The notes below the pieces were generated by a model. The model was not told the DNA's origin. It did no database searches and saw only the letters and a program-made list of their open reading frames with translations. A program made the position numbers and the translations under genes. A DNA stretch of 64,000 nt, taken from Tetradesmus obliquus. Lineage: Eukaryota > Chlorophyta > Chlorophyceae > Sphaeropleales > Scenedesmaceae. Below, in pieces: positions 35,632-46,386 of this stretch (positions are counted from its first letter, which is position 1; each line of letters opens with the position of its first letter). The stretch spans positions 1,231,501 through 1,295,500 of the forward strand of contig CP126204.1 in NCBI GenBank assembly GCA_030272155.1, written 5' to 3'.

Positions 35632-36005
35632 GTTGACCGGTTTGTCAGCTGGCTACAAGCAGAGCAGAGAAGAGAAGGGATGCAGTGCCAGTGGTGAGGA
35701 AGGTGCTTTCAGCTGTCTCGGAAGTTGTGGTGAGGAACGCTCGTAAGCACGTAGGCGACAGCTTATCTTACACTTATAGACGACTGAAGTCTGCACACGT
35801 TCATGCATGCGCCATCAAAGCGGAAGCCCACCTGTCCAGACTGTTACTCGACAGCGTTCAGAAGTGGGCTGACTAGCCAGCCACCTACCATGTTTGTGTT
35901 TCCTTGACGACGTTGTATAAAGATAAACATACTTGTGGTGTGAACGAACGGTGCAAAGCCTTTACATCAACCTGTCCGGTGTCCTGCTAGCTGCGATTGA
36001 TCACC
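35632..36005. promoter_or_regulatory. Divergent promoter region, WBP2-like / S1 gene
   Basis: These 374 bp lie between two start codons on opposite strands. A TATAAA at 35916-35921 on plus lies 85 bases before the S1 start codon and is a plausible TATA box for that gene. Nothing equally clear is seen for WBP2. Confidence 0.4.
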
Positions 36006-37272
36006 ATGCTGCAGCAACTTCATCATTCTATAGCTTTAAGTCATGGAATGCGGTCGGTGCAGGTGCAGCGTTGCAGCTTTGCCCCCAGGTGGGTATGCAG
36101 TAGATGCCGCGCTTACCTGTGGCCCATTGGCTGGCGCATTGCTTGAGCTGGAGGGTTGCGTGGTGCAGGTCGAGCAGACATATTGTAGCAGCATCGAAGG
36201 CCGCTGCAGCTCCCTCTTCACAGGTAATAATCAGGATGGGTGGCTGGTGCTCCAGCTGCTGCTGTGTGGCTGTGGTGGGCATGGACATCTGACTTTGTCA
36301 GTCAACATACAACAGCTGCCATATTGCATGTCGTAATATTATGAATCGTATATGCAGCAGGCATGGCTGTCATGGCATGCAGCGAGTCACAGCATGGCGC
36401 CTGCTGGTACACTCAGTCTGCATCCAAGCAGTGCAAAAGCCTGCCAGGCATGCGCAGTCCAAACATAATGCTTGGCATGCACCAAGGTAACAGCAGCATG
36501 TGGCTGACCGCACACAGCAGCTGTGCTGTGTCAAGCAGCTGATGGGCCTGTAACAACTGTCGTGTTGTTTGTGTGCAATATCCTGCTGGCTGCAGCTGGC
36601 AGACCCGTGGGAGCGAGCACAGGACATGCTGCTGCAAGGCACAGTGTCAGAGGGCACCATTGTTGGTTACAACAAGGGAGGAGTGCTGGTAGACATCGGA
36701 GAGCTGAAGGGTGAGCAGCAGCAGCAGCAGCAGCGACAAGGGGCTATCATGGCCAAGGTGGCCCTTGCACTAGGTGCCAGCAGCAGCAGCAGCAGCAACT
36801 GCAGCTGCAGCTATGGCAGCACGTGCAGCACTGAGTGATGTAACAAACTTCAGGAGCCAAATCTGACAGCAGCTGCTGGTGGCACATATTAGCACCAGCA
36901 GCAGCAGCAGCAGCGGGAATGGCATGTTCATTGTCAGGTCCATCAGTGCTGACTGGTGCAAGCAAAGCGTAGTCGGTGCGGTGGGTAGCGCAGCGTGCAG
37001 CAGCACAGCTGTACCTGGTGCTTCGCGCTTGTTCAGGGGCTCTGCTGATGGCCACCAGCTAGCGCAGCGAGCACGCTGTCATTTGTCCTGCTGCTGCTGC
37101 AAGTGCCGAGCTGCCTCATCACAGCAGAAGCTTGTCACACTTACTGCTGCTGGCATCAAGTCTCGTGTCAGATGCTCACATTTTTGGTGCTACTGTGTTT
37201 GATGCTTTCCCTCCTGGTGCACTCCTAGCGCCAAATTTGCATTCCATGGTGTTGTGTTGCTGAGCTGTCAAC

Positions 37273-37348
<76 letters not shown>

Positions 37349-39906
37349 GGCAGGGTTCATGCCCTACACCAAGATCGCGCCTGAGCGGCTGCGTGCCGGC
37401 CACAAGGGAGACCTCAGCTACCTCATGGGCAAGAAGGTCAAGGCGCGCATCGTGCAGGTGAGGCAAAAGTAACAACTTACGTAACATGTTGGTAACACAT
37501 GCTGGAACAACAACGTGTGGACGTTGCGCTGGTGATCGCAGCAAGTGTACGTAATGGTGCCGTCGGAGCCTATGCTCTGCGCTGGCTTGCAGTATTAGCC
37601 TGCAGCATTGATATGTGCATGCCCTGCTGCGTCATTTGCTGCAGCTGAGCCATGGCTGCATCTTAACAACAAGCACTATTTGCGACATATGAACATTGCG
37701 ATCTCGTCTGTCGCATCAACTTTGCCTGCAGGTGGACAAGGACAGTGCGCGCAAGGAGCTGGTGCTGAGTGAGCGGCAAGCGCAGCTGACTGAGGCGGTG
37801 CTGCGCTTCCAAGTGGGGCAGGTGGTGCGGGCGCAGGTGAGCTGTAGGTTGGCTGCAGCTTGGTATTGGACACACTAAACGAGCAGCATAAGCATTAATG
37901 CTGTTACATGTATGGACACGCCATGACAGTGGGGCAGGTAGTGTGTGCGCAGGTGCGTTCGGCTGTGCTGCAGCGCAGTGTCAAAGTGAATAGCACGCGA
38001 CCGCATTCTGTCACATAACGGGGGGCTTCCCAGCGGGGCAGATGGTGCGGGCGAAACTGCAGTATTCTGCAGTGCTGCAGGTAGCTAGGGCTGGCCGGCT
38101 GGGGTGTTAGTGCCACAGCAGGCAGCATGAGGTAGCATTGTGTTGCACGGCGTAGCACTTCTCAGCACGACACATATCATGCCATGCAGAGCAACACAAT
38201 GATAAGTAATCGTAATGAATTGCTTGTCATGCATGCTGCAGGTGCTGCGGCTGGAGGACTATGGCGCGCTGCTGAGCATCTAACAACATCCGGGGTTTGA
38301 CAGCGCAACCCCACGTGAGGCCTTATAACATGCGTGCTGCAATGCTCTGCAGGTGCTGCGGCTGGAGGACTATGGCGCGTTGCTGAGCATCTACGACGGC
38401 AGCGGCAAGCCCTCAGGGGTGCAGGGCCTGCTGCACAAGAGCGAGCTGAGCTGGGACCTGGTCATGACCGTGGACGACATCGTGAAAGCAGGTGCGCGGC
38501 TGGAGGCTGAGGTGTAACCGTGTTGTAATAAATGACATTTGCTTGTCATTCCTTCCTGCAATATGTCGTGACCATGAAGCTTTCCTCCGTTTGTTTTCTA
38601 TTGAAGGAGCTGTGGTTGCAATGTCAAGTTGAGCTGACTGCAATTGTGGCAGTGTGCTCAAAGCAGGTGCTGTTACTGCTGCCTTCATGCTGCTGACTTG
38701 CTGCGGCTGCTGCAGCAGCCAAGAGGTTGACGTGAAGGTGGTGTCATTTGGCGTGTCTCGCTGCCGCGTGTCGCTGTCGCTGAAGCAATGGCACCTGTTT
38801 TCAACATGCTGCTGCCGCTGCTGCTGCTGCTGCTGCAGGCCAAGAGGTTGACGTTAAGGTCGTCAGTGTCGATGTCTCTCGTTGCCGCGTGTCGCTGTCG
38901 CTGAAGCAGATGCAGCGCGACCCGCTGCAGACGACGCTGGACAGCATCCAGTGGGGAGAGACGACGCTGGCGCTGCCTGAGGTCAAGCAGATCATACAGG
39001 TGGGCAAGTGCATGCACAACTTTCGTAAGTTCTGTATGTTCTGTTGATGGCTTGCAGCTGACTGGGCGTGTGGGCTAGACAACGCTGGCGCTGCCAGAGG
39101 TCAAGCAGATCATACAGGTGGGTGGTGGCGGCAGTGTAAGAATCAGCGTTTGCAAGTTGCTTCACCGATGTCGAGCACGCCGGCATGGCTGCTGCGATGG
39201 TGCGAGACGATGCTGGCGTTGCCAGAGGTGAAGCAGATCATACAGCTGCGGCTTTGCTGCATTGGGCAGCTGCATGCTTGGGAGCATTCGCAAGTTGAAC
39301 CATGCTGGGAGTGAATGTCTGGCTGATGTAGAGTGGGCTGGCATCTGCAAATCATGTTGCTGTAATTATAACACCTAATGCAACCATGCATGCGTCTTGC
39401 TTGTGGCTGCAGGTGCTGGAGTGGACACCGGGCATCAAGCGGGTAGACATCGGGCGGCAAGCAGAGGAAGCACACACCGTCTCACAGGTTGGTGTTGCAC
39501 CCTCGGGGTGGGCAGCCACATGCACCCAGCACATGCATACATTCTTGCAAGGCATGATATTAATTGCACACAAGCATGCAACGAAGCACATCACGGTATA
39601 ACTGAAGTGTCGCATGTCATACTGTTGCGTCCTGCGTCGCCTGCGGCATGGATCTGTACCTTACGAAGCTGACTGTGTTTCATGTCACTTGATATCTGAA
39701 GTGTTGTGTCTGTCCTCTGGCGCACTGCTGCTGCATGCTCTCAGGACGTGGAGCTGTACCTGACCAAGCAGAGCCGCGAGGGCGGCTTTGCGCTGGTGGC
39801 AAGGGTGGGGCGCGTGCTGCAGGAGCTGCTTGTTGACACGGGCCTCAGCAAGGACGACATGAAGAAGGCGCTCACGCGCGTGCTGAGTCGAGTCGGACGG
39901 AGCTGA
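36006..39906 (+). CDS. Plastid-targeted protein with two S1 RNA-binding domains, 332 aa
   Basis: Nine exons: 36006-36088, 36169-36223, 36596-36710, 37354-37457, 37732-37836, 38353-38491, 38839-38999, 39413-39487, 39745-39906 (999 nt). The first ~46 residues (MLQQLHHSIALSHGMRSVQV, then SSRHIVAASKAAAAPSS) are basic, Ser/Ala-rich and free of acidic residues, like a chloroplast transit peptide. S1 domain 1 runs from LLQGTVSEGTIVGYNKGGVL through KGFMPYTKIAP to KELVLSERQ. S1 domain 2 runs from FQVGQVVRAQVLRLEDYGAL through GLLHKSELSW to CRVSLSLKQ. A C-terminal region (TTLALPEVKQIIQ...KDDMKKALTRVLSRVG) is helical and charged. Two S1 domains, a transit peptide and this tail resemble plant plastid S1 proteins such as SRRP1. 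A role in chloroplast RNA binding or translation is inferred. TGTAA lies at 40101. Four exons have partial copies in neighbouring introns. Confidence 0.85.
37274..37346 (+). repeat. (CTG)24 microsatellite forming the 3' end of an intron
   Basis: About 24 uninterrupted CTG units end 7 bases before the acceptor (CCGGCAG) of S1-gene exon 4. The run occupies the position of the polypyrimidine tract. Its length probably varies between strains. Confidence 0.9.
37810..38062 (+). repeat. Copies of the S1-gene exon 5 end
   Basis: The exon end encoding VGQVVRAQ plus its donor (37810-37845) is echoed at 37925-37955 (GTGGGGCAGGTAGTGTGTGC) and at 38029-38062 (GCGGGGCAGATGGTGCGGGC). Both lie in the following intron. 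Confidence 0.7.
38230..38394 (+). repeat. Duplicated start of S1-gene exon 6
   Basis: Acceptor plus VLRLEDYGALLSI occurs at 38230-38283 and again at 38341-38394, offset 111. The upstream copy diverges into a TAA stop directly after the repeat. Confidence 0.9.
38710..38906 (+). repeat. Duplicated start of S1-gene exon 7
   Basis: The segment encoding QEVDVKVVSxxVSRCRVSLS occurs at 38719-38786 and 38839-38906, offset 120. Both are preceded by a CTG-rich acceptor. The downstream copy is the one that fits the phase. Confidence 0.9.
38955..39247 (+). repeat. Three copies of the S1-gene exon 7 end
   Basis: The segment encoding TLALPEVKQIIQ occurs at 38955-39001 (true exon end), 39078-39123 and 39206-39247. 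The spacing is about 123-128. The second copy keeps the GTGGGTG donor; the third reads CAGCTGCGG at that point. Confidence 0.88.
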
Positions 39907-40755
39907 GCTGAGCTGAGTTCAGCGCTTGAGTTTGGGGTTGGAACTGAGCAGAGGCATGACACCGTGTTGGCTGCTGAGCTGAGTTCAGCGGCTGTTTTTT
40001 GTTTGGGTGGTTGGTGAACGGATGGGCGTTGGAAGGTGGCGGTTTTGTGATGGTCGGATGCTGGAGCAGCTGTGTATTGCTCTGGTGTTTTGTTGATGTT
40101 TGTAAGAACAAGAACTGGCTGTTATGATGGACAGCAGCATTTGGCAAGCATGCCATGCTGCAGCAGGATGCAAAAGGAGCCCACGTGTAGCGGGTGTTTG
40201 ACATATTCATGAAAACATTGCATCATAGCCATGTGCATTGTGTGCTTGCATGTCATATTTGAGCCATGCATCCAATGGGCTTGCTGATGCCAGCAGTCCG
40301 CAATTGTCGGACAGGCACGTGGCGCCTCGTGGCTTGGACATGCGCAGCTGTGCTGCACCACTGAGCCGCTGTGCACAGGTGGCAGTGCTGCCGCGTGAAA
40401 GTAGTTTCACGTGACTGGTGACGAGCACTTGCATGAGCGTGATATACTTTCAGACGTAACGTACCCACAATCATGTTACAGCAGTTGGGATTCACCGTTA
40501 TGTAGCAAAGCCATCAGCTGAAACATATTCAACAAGACAGCCCCTTGCATACTCGGCTGCAATCGCTACTGTTTAACTACCACAAACGGCTGTCATGCGG
40601 AAATAGGGTACACTGCCGAGAAAGGGACACAGCAGGTGACGCACCGCACAGCGACAGGGCAGCTTGCAGCGGCTGCGGACCTGCAATGCAGCCAGGTAGC
40701 GCAACCAATATGCTGTCAGCTAGCGCAAGCGCTGTACTATCAGCCAGCGCGTACA
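39907..40755. other. Convergent intergenic region / 3' UTRs
   Basis: This lies between the S1 gene (plus) and the F-box/LRR gene (minus). It contains a TGTAA at 40101-40105 and short GAGCTGAGCTGAGTTCAGC repeats right after the S1 stop (39899-39990). No gene seen. Confidence 0.5.
40101..40105 (+). promoter_or_regulatory. TGTAA poly(A) signal, S1 gene
   Basis: TGTAA lies about 195 bases past the stop codon, at the distance usual for green-algal 3' UTRs. Confidence 0.45.
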
Positions 40756-43742
40756 TTATGCTGCCAGCTCTGCTTCTGCTGCAGCCAGCTTTGCCTCTGC
40801 TGCTGCTAGCCGCTGCTCCAGCTCAGCTGCACGCAGTTCAGCTGCTGCCAGCTGCTGCTGGGAAGCGCCAGCATCCGCCTGCTTGCCCCTTGCAGCCAGC
40901 GTTGCCTCTGCTGCTGCCAGCCGCTGCTCAAGCCTAGCCACGCGCTCCTGAGCCCCTGCATTGAAACTCAGCGCAGCAAAGCACAGCAGCCGCAGATGCG
41001 TTGGCTGTTGACCATTACGCTGTGTTGGCCCCTAGCATGGGCAGCTGCCAAACCAGGTGAATTGAAAAGCACAAGAGAAAGGAATAGGCGGCTATCAGCA
41101 TGTGAGCAACCTGCCATTTGTCATGCGGCTGGCATTGCAGCACACGTCAGGACGCAGGCTGCCTTGTGGTGCTGCCACTCAAAGCGACGACAACAACCGG
41201 CACACCTGCTCGGCAGTGGCCGCCTGCTTTCACTTGTCTGCAGTGCTGTTAGCTGCTCTGCTGACAGTTGCTGGTGAGTGTCAGAGGCAGGCTCTGCAGC
41301 TAGCTGCTCGCTGTAAGCACCAAAGCAAAGTGAACCGTTCTGCAAAGCTGTTTGCTCTCACCCGTCTGCAGCGCCATCAGCTGCTGCAATGCAAGCTCCC
41401 CGCAGCTATCGCCATCCAGCTGGGTGCGGTGCTTGCTGCGCACACAGCGGTCAAGGAGCTGCAGCCACACGGGCGGCAATGCCTCCTGCAAAGCAGAAGC
41501 GCCAGACAAACTTTTAAGTGAGCTGTGACTGAGTCTGTGCAAGGATGAGCAACATTACCAGTCTATGCATTGCCTTGGAGGCCAGTGCAGTGCACGCGTC
41601 GGCAGCGGCACACCAGCTGGTGCTGTTTTGTACTTGGGCCGCAAGCTAACAGAATCGGGTACAGCATGCAAGCAACATGCGACCGCTTGATACCTGCCTC
41701 TCACCATGTAGACTGCATGAATGTTAGCGCACTATTGTTCAAAGCGCTGTGGTTGCACCAGCCTGGGCGTTGCATGTGCAGCATCTGAGCATGCATACAT
41801 GGCAGGTGTGGGTGGCTATGACTGCTTGCCAGAAGATCTAAACGCAAATCCGCCAACCACGCAGTGCATATCATCGGCACGCACGCAACCAACTGCATGC
41901 ACCATTCAATGCTGGATTTACAGGGAAAGGCTCAGCGCACCTGCTGCTGAAGCACCAAGAATCCTCCATGATAGTCGCCAGAGTCTGTTTCCACCTCGGC
42001 GCTGATCTTACAGCCAGCCACTGCTAGCTGCGTGAGCTGCCGCAGCGCAGTCAGTGCCAGCAGGCCCGTGTCATTGAATTGCTCAGCGGCAAACACGCCT
42101 AGGCTGCGCAGACTGCTCAGCTGCGACAGCACCTCGCACGCCGCGTCATTTGTCACTGCCCCGCCACCAACAAACAACTCAGTCAGCGCTGTCAGCTGCA
42201 GCAGCTGGCGCATGTCCTCGCCTGGCTCAAGCAGCCCAGCTATCCACAGCAGCTGAAGTCCCGGGCAGCAGGTCACCCACCTAGGCAGGCTACCTTCACC
42301 CAAACCGCCGCTCAAATAGGACACTTGGGAGGCGTATCCATCAACATCCTCTAAATCCAGTGTTTCCGCAGGCACGCCCAGCAGCAGCTGCTTCAGCTGC
42401 GGCAGCTGCCGCCCAGCTGCAAACAAGTGCTGGTCACAGCCACTGTGCAGTATTGCAGCCTCTGCCGCGTCTTCTTCGTCCGAGCCAGCATGACCCCAAG
42501 ACAGCTCGAGGTGTGTGATGTGCGGCGACAACGGCAGCAGTGCCGAATACCCAGCCACACCGCTTGCAGGCAGTGGCGCCAGCTCACCCCTGGCGTTGTG
42601 TACCAGCAGGCCTTCAAGGCATGACAACGTTGGCAGCACTTGCGCTAGTGCAGGTAGTGCATTGCGTGACAGCACACCGTGCAGCTTCAGCACGCGCAGC
42701 TGCTGCATGTCGCTGCAGAAGTCAGGCAGCAGCCCGGGAGCCTCCTGCTCATCATCATGGTAACCGCAAACACCCAAGTGCTGCAGGTTCGTCAGCGCAG
42801 CCAAGCCAGGACACAAGCTGCTGCTGAGCGCCTCCTCACCGTCCCACTCCAATTCAACCTTTGTCAGGGACAGCGGCAGGCGCAGCACTTCACCAGGTGA
42901 ACGGGTGCTGCCATAGAATTTCAGCTCCTGCAGCTGTTGCAGGCAGCTGAGCGGCGCATGTGCTTCTTCAGGCAGCAGGTAAGGGTCCAGCACCAGCCGC
43001 GTCAGCTGCGTCAGACTGCCAAGGCCCAGCTGTACGTCCTGCCGCAGCTCCTGTTGCCACAGCAGATACTGCTGCACCTCCTGCTCCCGCAGCTCCCTCA
43101 TCTTGTCCGGCGTCCGCGGCTGATGAGACGCCTCCTGCTGCGGTGGTCCTGATGGCATCACCTTTCCTATATCATCAAGGTGCAGCTCATGTAGCCCAGT
43201 CAGCGCTGACAGGCCGCCAAGCCCCACAGGGTCTTGAAGGCACACATCCTCCAGCACCAAAGAAGTAAGGCTGGTTAAGCTAGAGAGCGCGTGTTGGCTG
43301 CTGCTCCTCTTGCTGCTGCTGCTGCTACCGCTGGCACGTGCATGCATGCCTCCTGGCAGCTGCGGTTGCTGCAGACCGCCTGCCAGAACCAAATCGCGTC
43401 ATTTGGATATGAACAGCTTCTGCAGCCGCTGCAGCTGCGCAACAGGCAGCTGCAGGATGTTGCGATCAGAACATTCATCAAAGTAGGGGTTGTTCACCAC
43501 CAGCTGCGTAAGTGCTGCCTGACTAACCACTGCCCCAAGCTCTCAACTCTGTGTTTTGGGAGAGGCTGGGATTCAAGCCTCACGTCACTGCTGGCTGCTA
43601 CTGCTGCTGCTCGCCAGTCGTTGCACACTAAAGCGCATGCGCCCAGCCGCTGCTGCAAGTCCACATGCCGCAGCACACGGCACAGCAGCTCCACAGGGAG
43701 GCTGGGTAACTCCAGCTGCTGCGTCGGGTGCTTGTCACGCAT
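40756..43742 (-). CDS. F-box / leucine-rich-repeat protein, possibly disrupted
   Basis: The start at 43742 gives MRDKHPTQQLELPSLPVELL, then CRVLRHVDLQQRLGACALVC and NDWRAAA, a clear F-box for Skp1 binding. Leucine-rich repeats follow from about 43390 to 41941 (LSSLTSLTSLVLEDVCL, LSALTGLHELHLDDI, LTNLQHLGVCG, LSSLRSLGVFAAEQFNDTG). The last exons, 41485-41362 and 40955-40756, are phase-consistent and end in a coiled coil (ARLEQRLAAAEATLAARG, stop TAA). Such proteins act as substrate receptors of SCF ubiquitin ligases. Near 43530 the reading shifts by one base between LGQWLV and ALTQLVVNNPYF. A TGA also interrupts LQRLQKLFISK and RDLVLAGG near 43400, and I found no intron that removes either. 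It may be a young pseudogene, or the sequence may contain errors. Its downstream exons remain intact. Confidence 0.7.
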
Positions 43743-46386
43743 CTAAATGCAATGATACAACAGCAGGCAGCAGATGGTGCGGGTCAACAGCTGCAGAGTC
43801 GAAGCACATGCTAGGGGTTGCTTACTCCCGCCAGCCTGCTGCTGCCGTGAGGAACGCCACATGACCACAAAGAGCTTGACAGATGCTCAGAATGTGGCTG
43901 ATGCTCAGCAAACGAAGGTGTGCAGTAAGGAAGGCAACATGAGTACCCAGCTACACTGATGTCTCTGGTGCTGCTGCTGTTTGCCGCATTCATCAGCATG
44001 TGAACGATTCCCGCACCTGGCACTGCAGCTCCATGTGTACGTAAGATACCACGCGTAATGACCGGCGTGTGTTCACGGAGAACTGTGTCAGGATTGCACA
44101 CCCGCGTGTTCGTGATCTGATGTGTGCTTTTGCCCTTGCCACTGGATATCGCAGCTTAGCTTTTATTGGACACGTACCCTCTTGTGCTGTCGTTGTGAAG
44201 CGCAGGGCCGCATCCGTGGCCCCCAGAACCATTTGTGACAGTGTCACTTTGAATTCAAATCTGAAGCCCCTGGTTACACAAGCATATCACGTCATAGTGC
44301 AGCCTGTCGAGCGCCTCAACACTGCAACTCCAGACCGCTTCTCGGTTCAAATGGCAAGGCTTGTCAAGCATAGCCTGCTATGATCACCGGCCTCCGTGCT
44401 AGGCTGGTCACTGGTGGCACCACTGGTGCCACTGGCACCACTGGTGCACCACCACTGCTGAGCAGTGCTCAACGCTAGCAACATCTGGGTGGTCTAGAGT
44501 TGGCGTTAATCAAGCGGAGCGTGCACCTGCCATGTTACACAATATCATCTTGCACCCGCCACTGCTGGCAACGCCACGCTACATGTGCGTAGTGAGTACA
44601 TGCGTAGTAAGTACGTAGTATGCGCCCCTAACGACATTGAAAGCAGTCAAGCAACTGTCATAACGGTCAGTCAGTAAGGTCAGGTCAAAGCTGGTCGGGC
44701 CAGGACACATCAGCCTCAACGACTGCTGGGACATTTGCAGGCCCAACACTGGTGGCACGGAGTGCCACTGCACTGGTGCAGCGACTCACCGAGTCGGCAA
44801 AGGAACTTGCTGTCCTAGCCTACTAGGCTGTGCTAGTAGCACTGCGCCCTGTCATTCACCAGCACAGCCGCAAGAAACACGCCAACGTCACACTCTGGCA
44901 TCCAGCAACAAGTGTGCGCCACATGTCAACACAAGGTGCAACCGCAGATGCTCGAGCCCAGCACACGAGTCAGTATGCATGTAAGGCGTGACACCAGAAA
45001 AACAGGCGTGGCTGTGTCACACGTGTGCTTCAAGCAAAGGGTCCTGCCACTCAAGCCAAAGTCGGGTAATAAAACGTAAATGAAAGGTCAATGAAAGGTC
45101 AATGAAAGTCAACGAAATGTAAGCATGGCTTGCAGCCATAGTCAGCTTGGCATGGAGCCAAAGTCAAGTCATGTCATAGGGCATGTCATGTAATGTAGTG
45201 TGAATAAAACGTAGAATACAGTAAGACGAAACATAAATATAAAATAAAGCTGTGCATCCGCAGTGGTTTGCGCGCAGCAGCCACCAACCATGGAAAGGTC
45301 CTGAAGACACCACCGTGATACGTGCATAATCTCATCCAATGCATATGTAACCAACAGACATAATGTGCTACATCACATCTAGCCATCTTATTTAGAGGTG
45401 CCAGCCCGACATCACACATGCACATGCATGATAGCTGCAAAGGGCAGGTGCATGCCGTTGCATGGTAACTGCTTTGAAGTCAGCAGACCACATTCAAACA
45501 CAAAATGAAATTGTAAGCTCGCAGCTTGTTGCTCTGGCTGCTGGCAGCTGCAGTGCATCTGCCAGCACTGAGTTGTAAGTCTGCTGCAAACACACCGACA
45601 TCTGTCACCACCCTCAAAAGGATATCACCCAGGCAGCTGCACACATGCATGCATACTTGCATGCAGGACCTGGCATGCGGCAACACACGGTGCCTCGACA
45701 CCAGCTCCTGAAATGAATAAAAGCTCATGCTGCAGTAGGGCATGAGTGCACACACAGCACACCTTGGCGGCTATGTATAATCAATTTTTGCTACTAGGTG
45801 GTACATGCAAATTGAGGTACCTATATGTATCAGTCCAAGCAAGCGGGCACGATGTTCTTTCTGCACCAGGGGATTTTCGCTGGCATGGCTAGTGCCAGCA
45901 ACCACATGATGACACGACATCAGATTGGGTGTCCCACCAAGTCACCTGGCAGCTGCAGCATCCCAGTTGTCACACCAGAACCAAAGCACCCCTGGCGGTG
46001 CCTGCAAGCGTTTGTATATAAGCCAGCCGCCAATTCGCGCAACTCCTTTGCTCTGCAAGGCACAAGCATCTTCTTCCACAGAACACCAGGCACAGCCAGG
46101 CAAGCGTGCGATTCGCAGCTCCATGCCATGTGCTGGTCTGGGCCACTGGTGGCTATGTTGCAAGCGCGTCCCACAAAGTACATGAAGCACGCCTCTCCCA
46201 GCAGCTGGGTGATGCATTGCACACACCGCTATGCCTTGACGTTGAGGGATCGCTTCACCAAGCTGTTTGAGCTGCTGATGCCAATATGCGTCTGCACAGG
46301 AGGCGTCCTGCAGACACAGAAGATGGAACAGGTGGCGGGGGCAGCAAGCTCATGGCTGTGAGCAGAGCAGTCACAACCGAACCTGC
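43743..46386. other. Intergenic region, 2.6 kb, no confident gene
   Basis: This holds many short palindromes around 44390-44870 (GGTGGCACCACTGGTGCCACTGG-like) and an A/T-rich stretch at 45060-45240 with AATAAAACGTA twice and GAAAGGTCAAT repeated. A 178-codon open frame at 45825-46361 has open counterparts on the other strand and no recognised motif. I would not call a gene from this. Confidence 0.45.

Noticed and set aside
44390-44870. Dense short palindromes (GGTGGCACCACTGGTGCC type), considered as a recombination site or element terminus
   Set aside because: Palindromes are short and overlapping, with no direct repeats or second end found; simple sequence is enough to explain them.
45825-46361. 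178-codon open frame on plus with open frames on minus across the same bases
   Set aside because: No recognisable motif, no splice context, and both strands are open; composition alone can explain it. A fragment of a mobile element remains possible but I cannot support a family.
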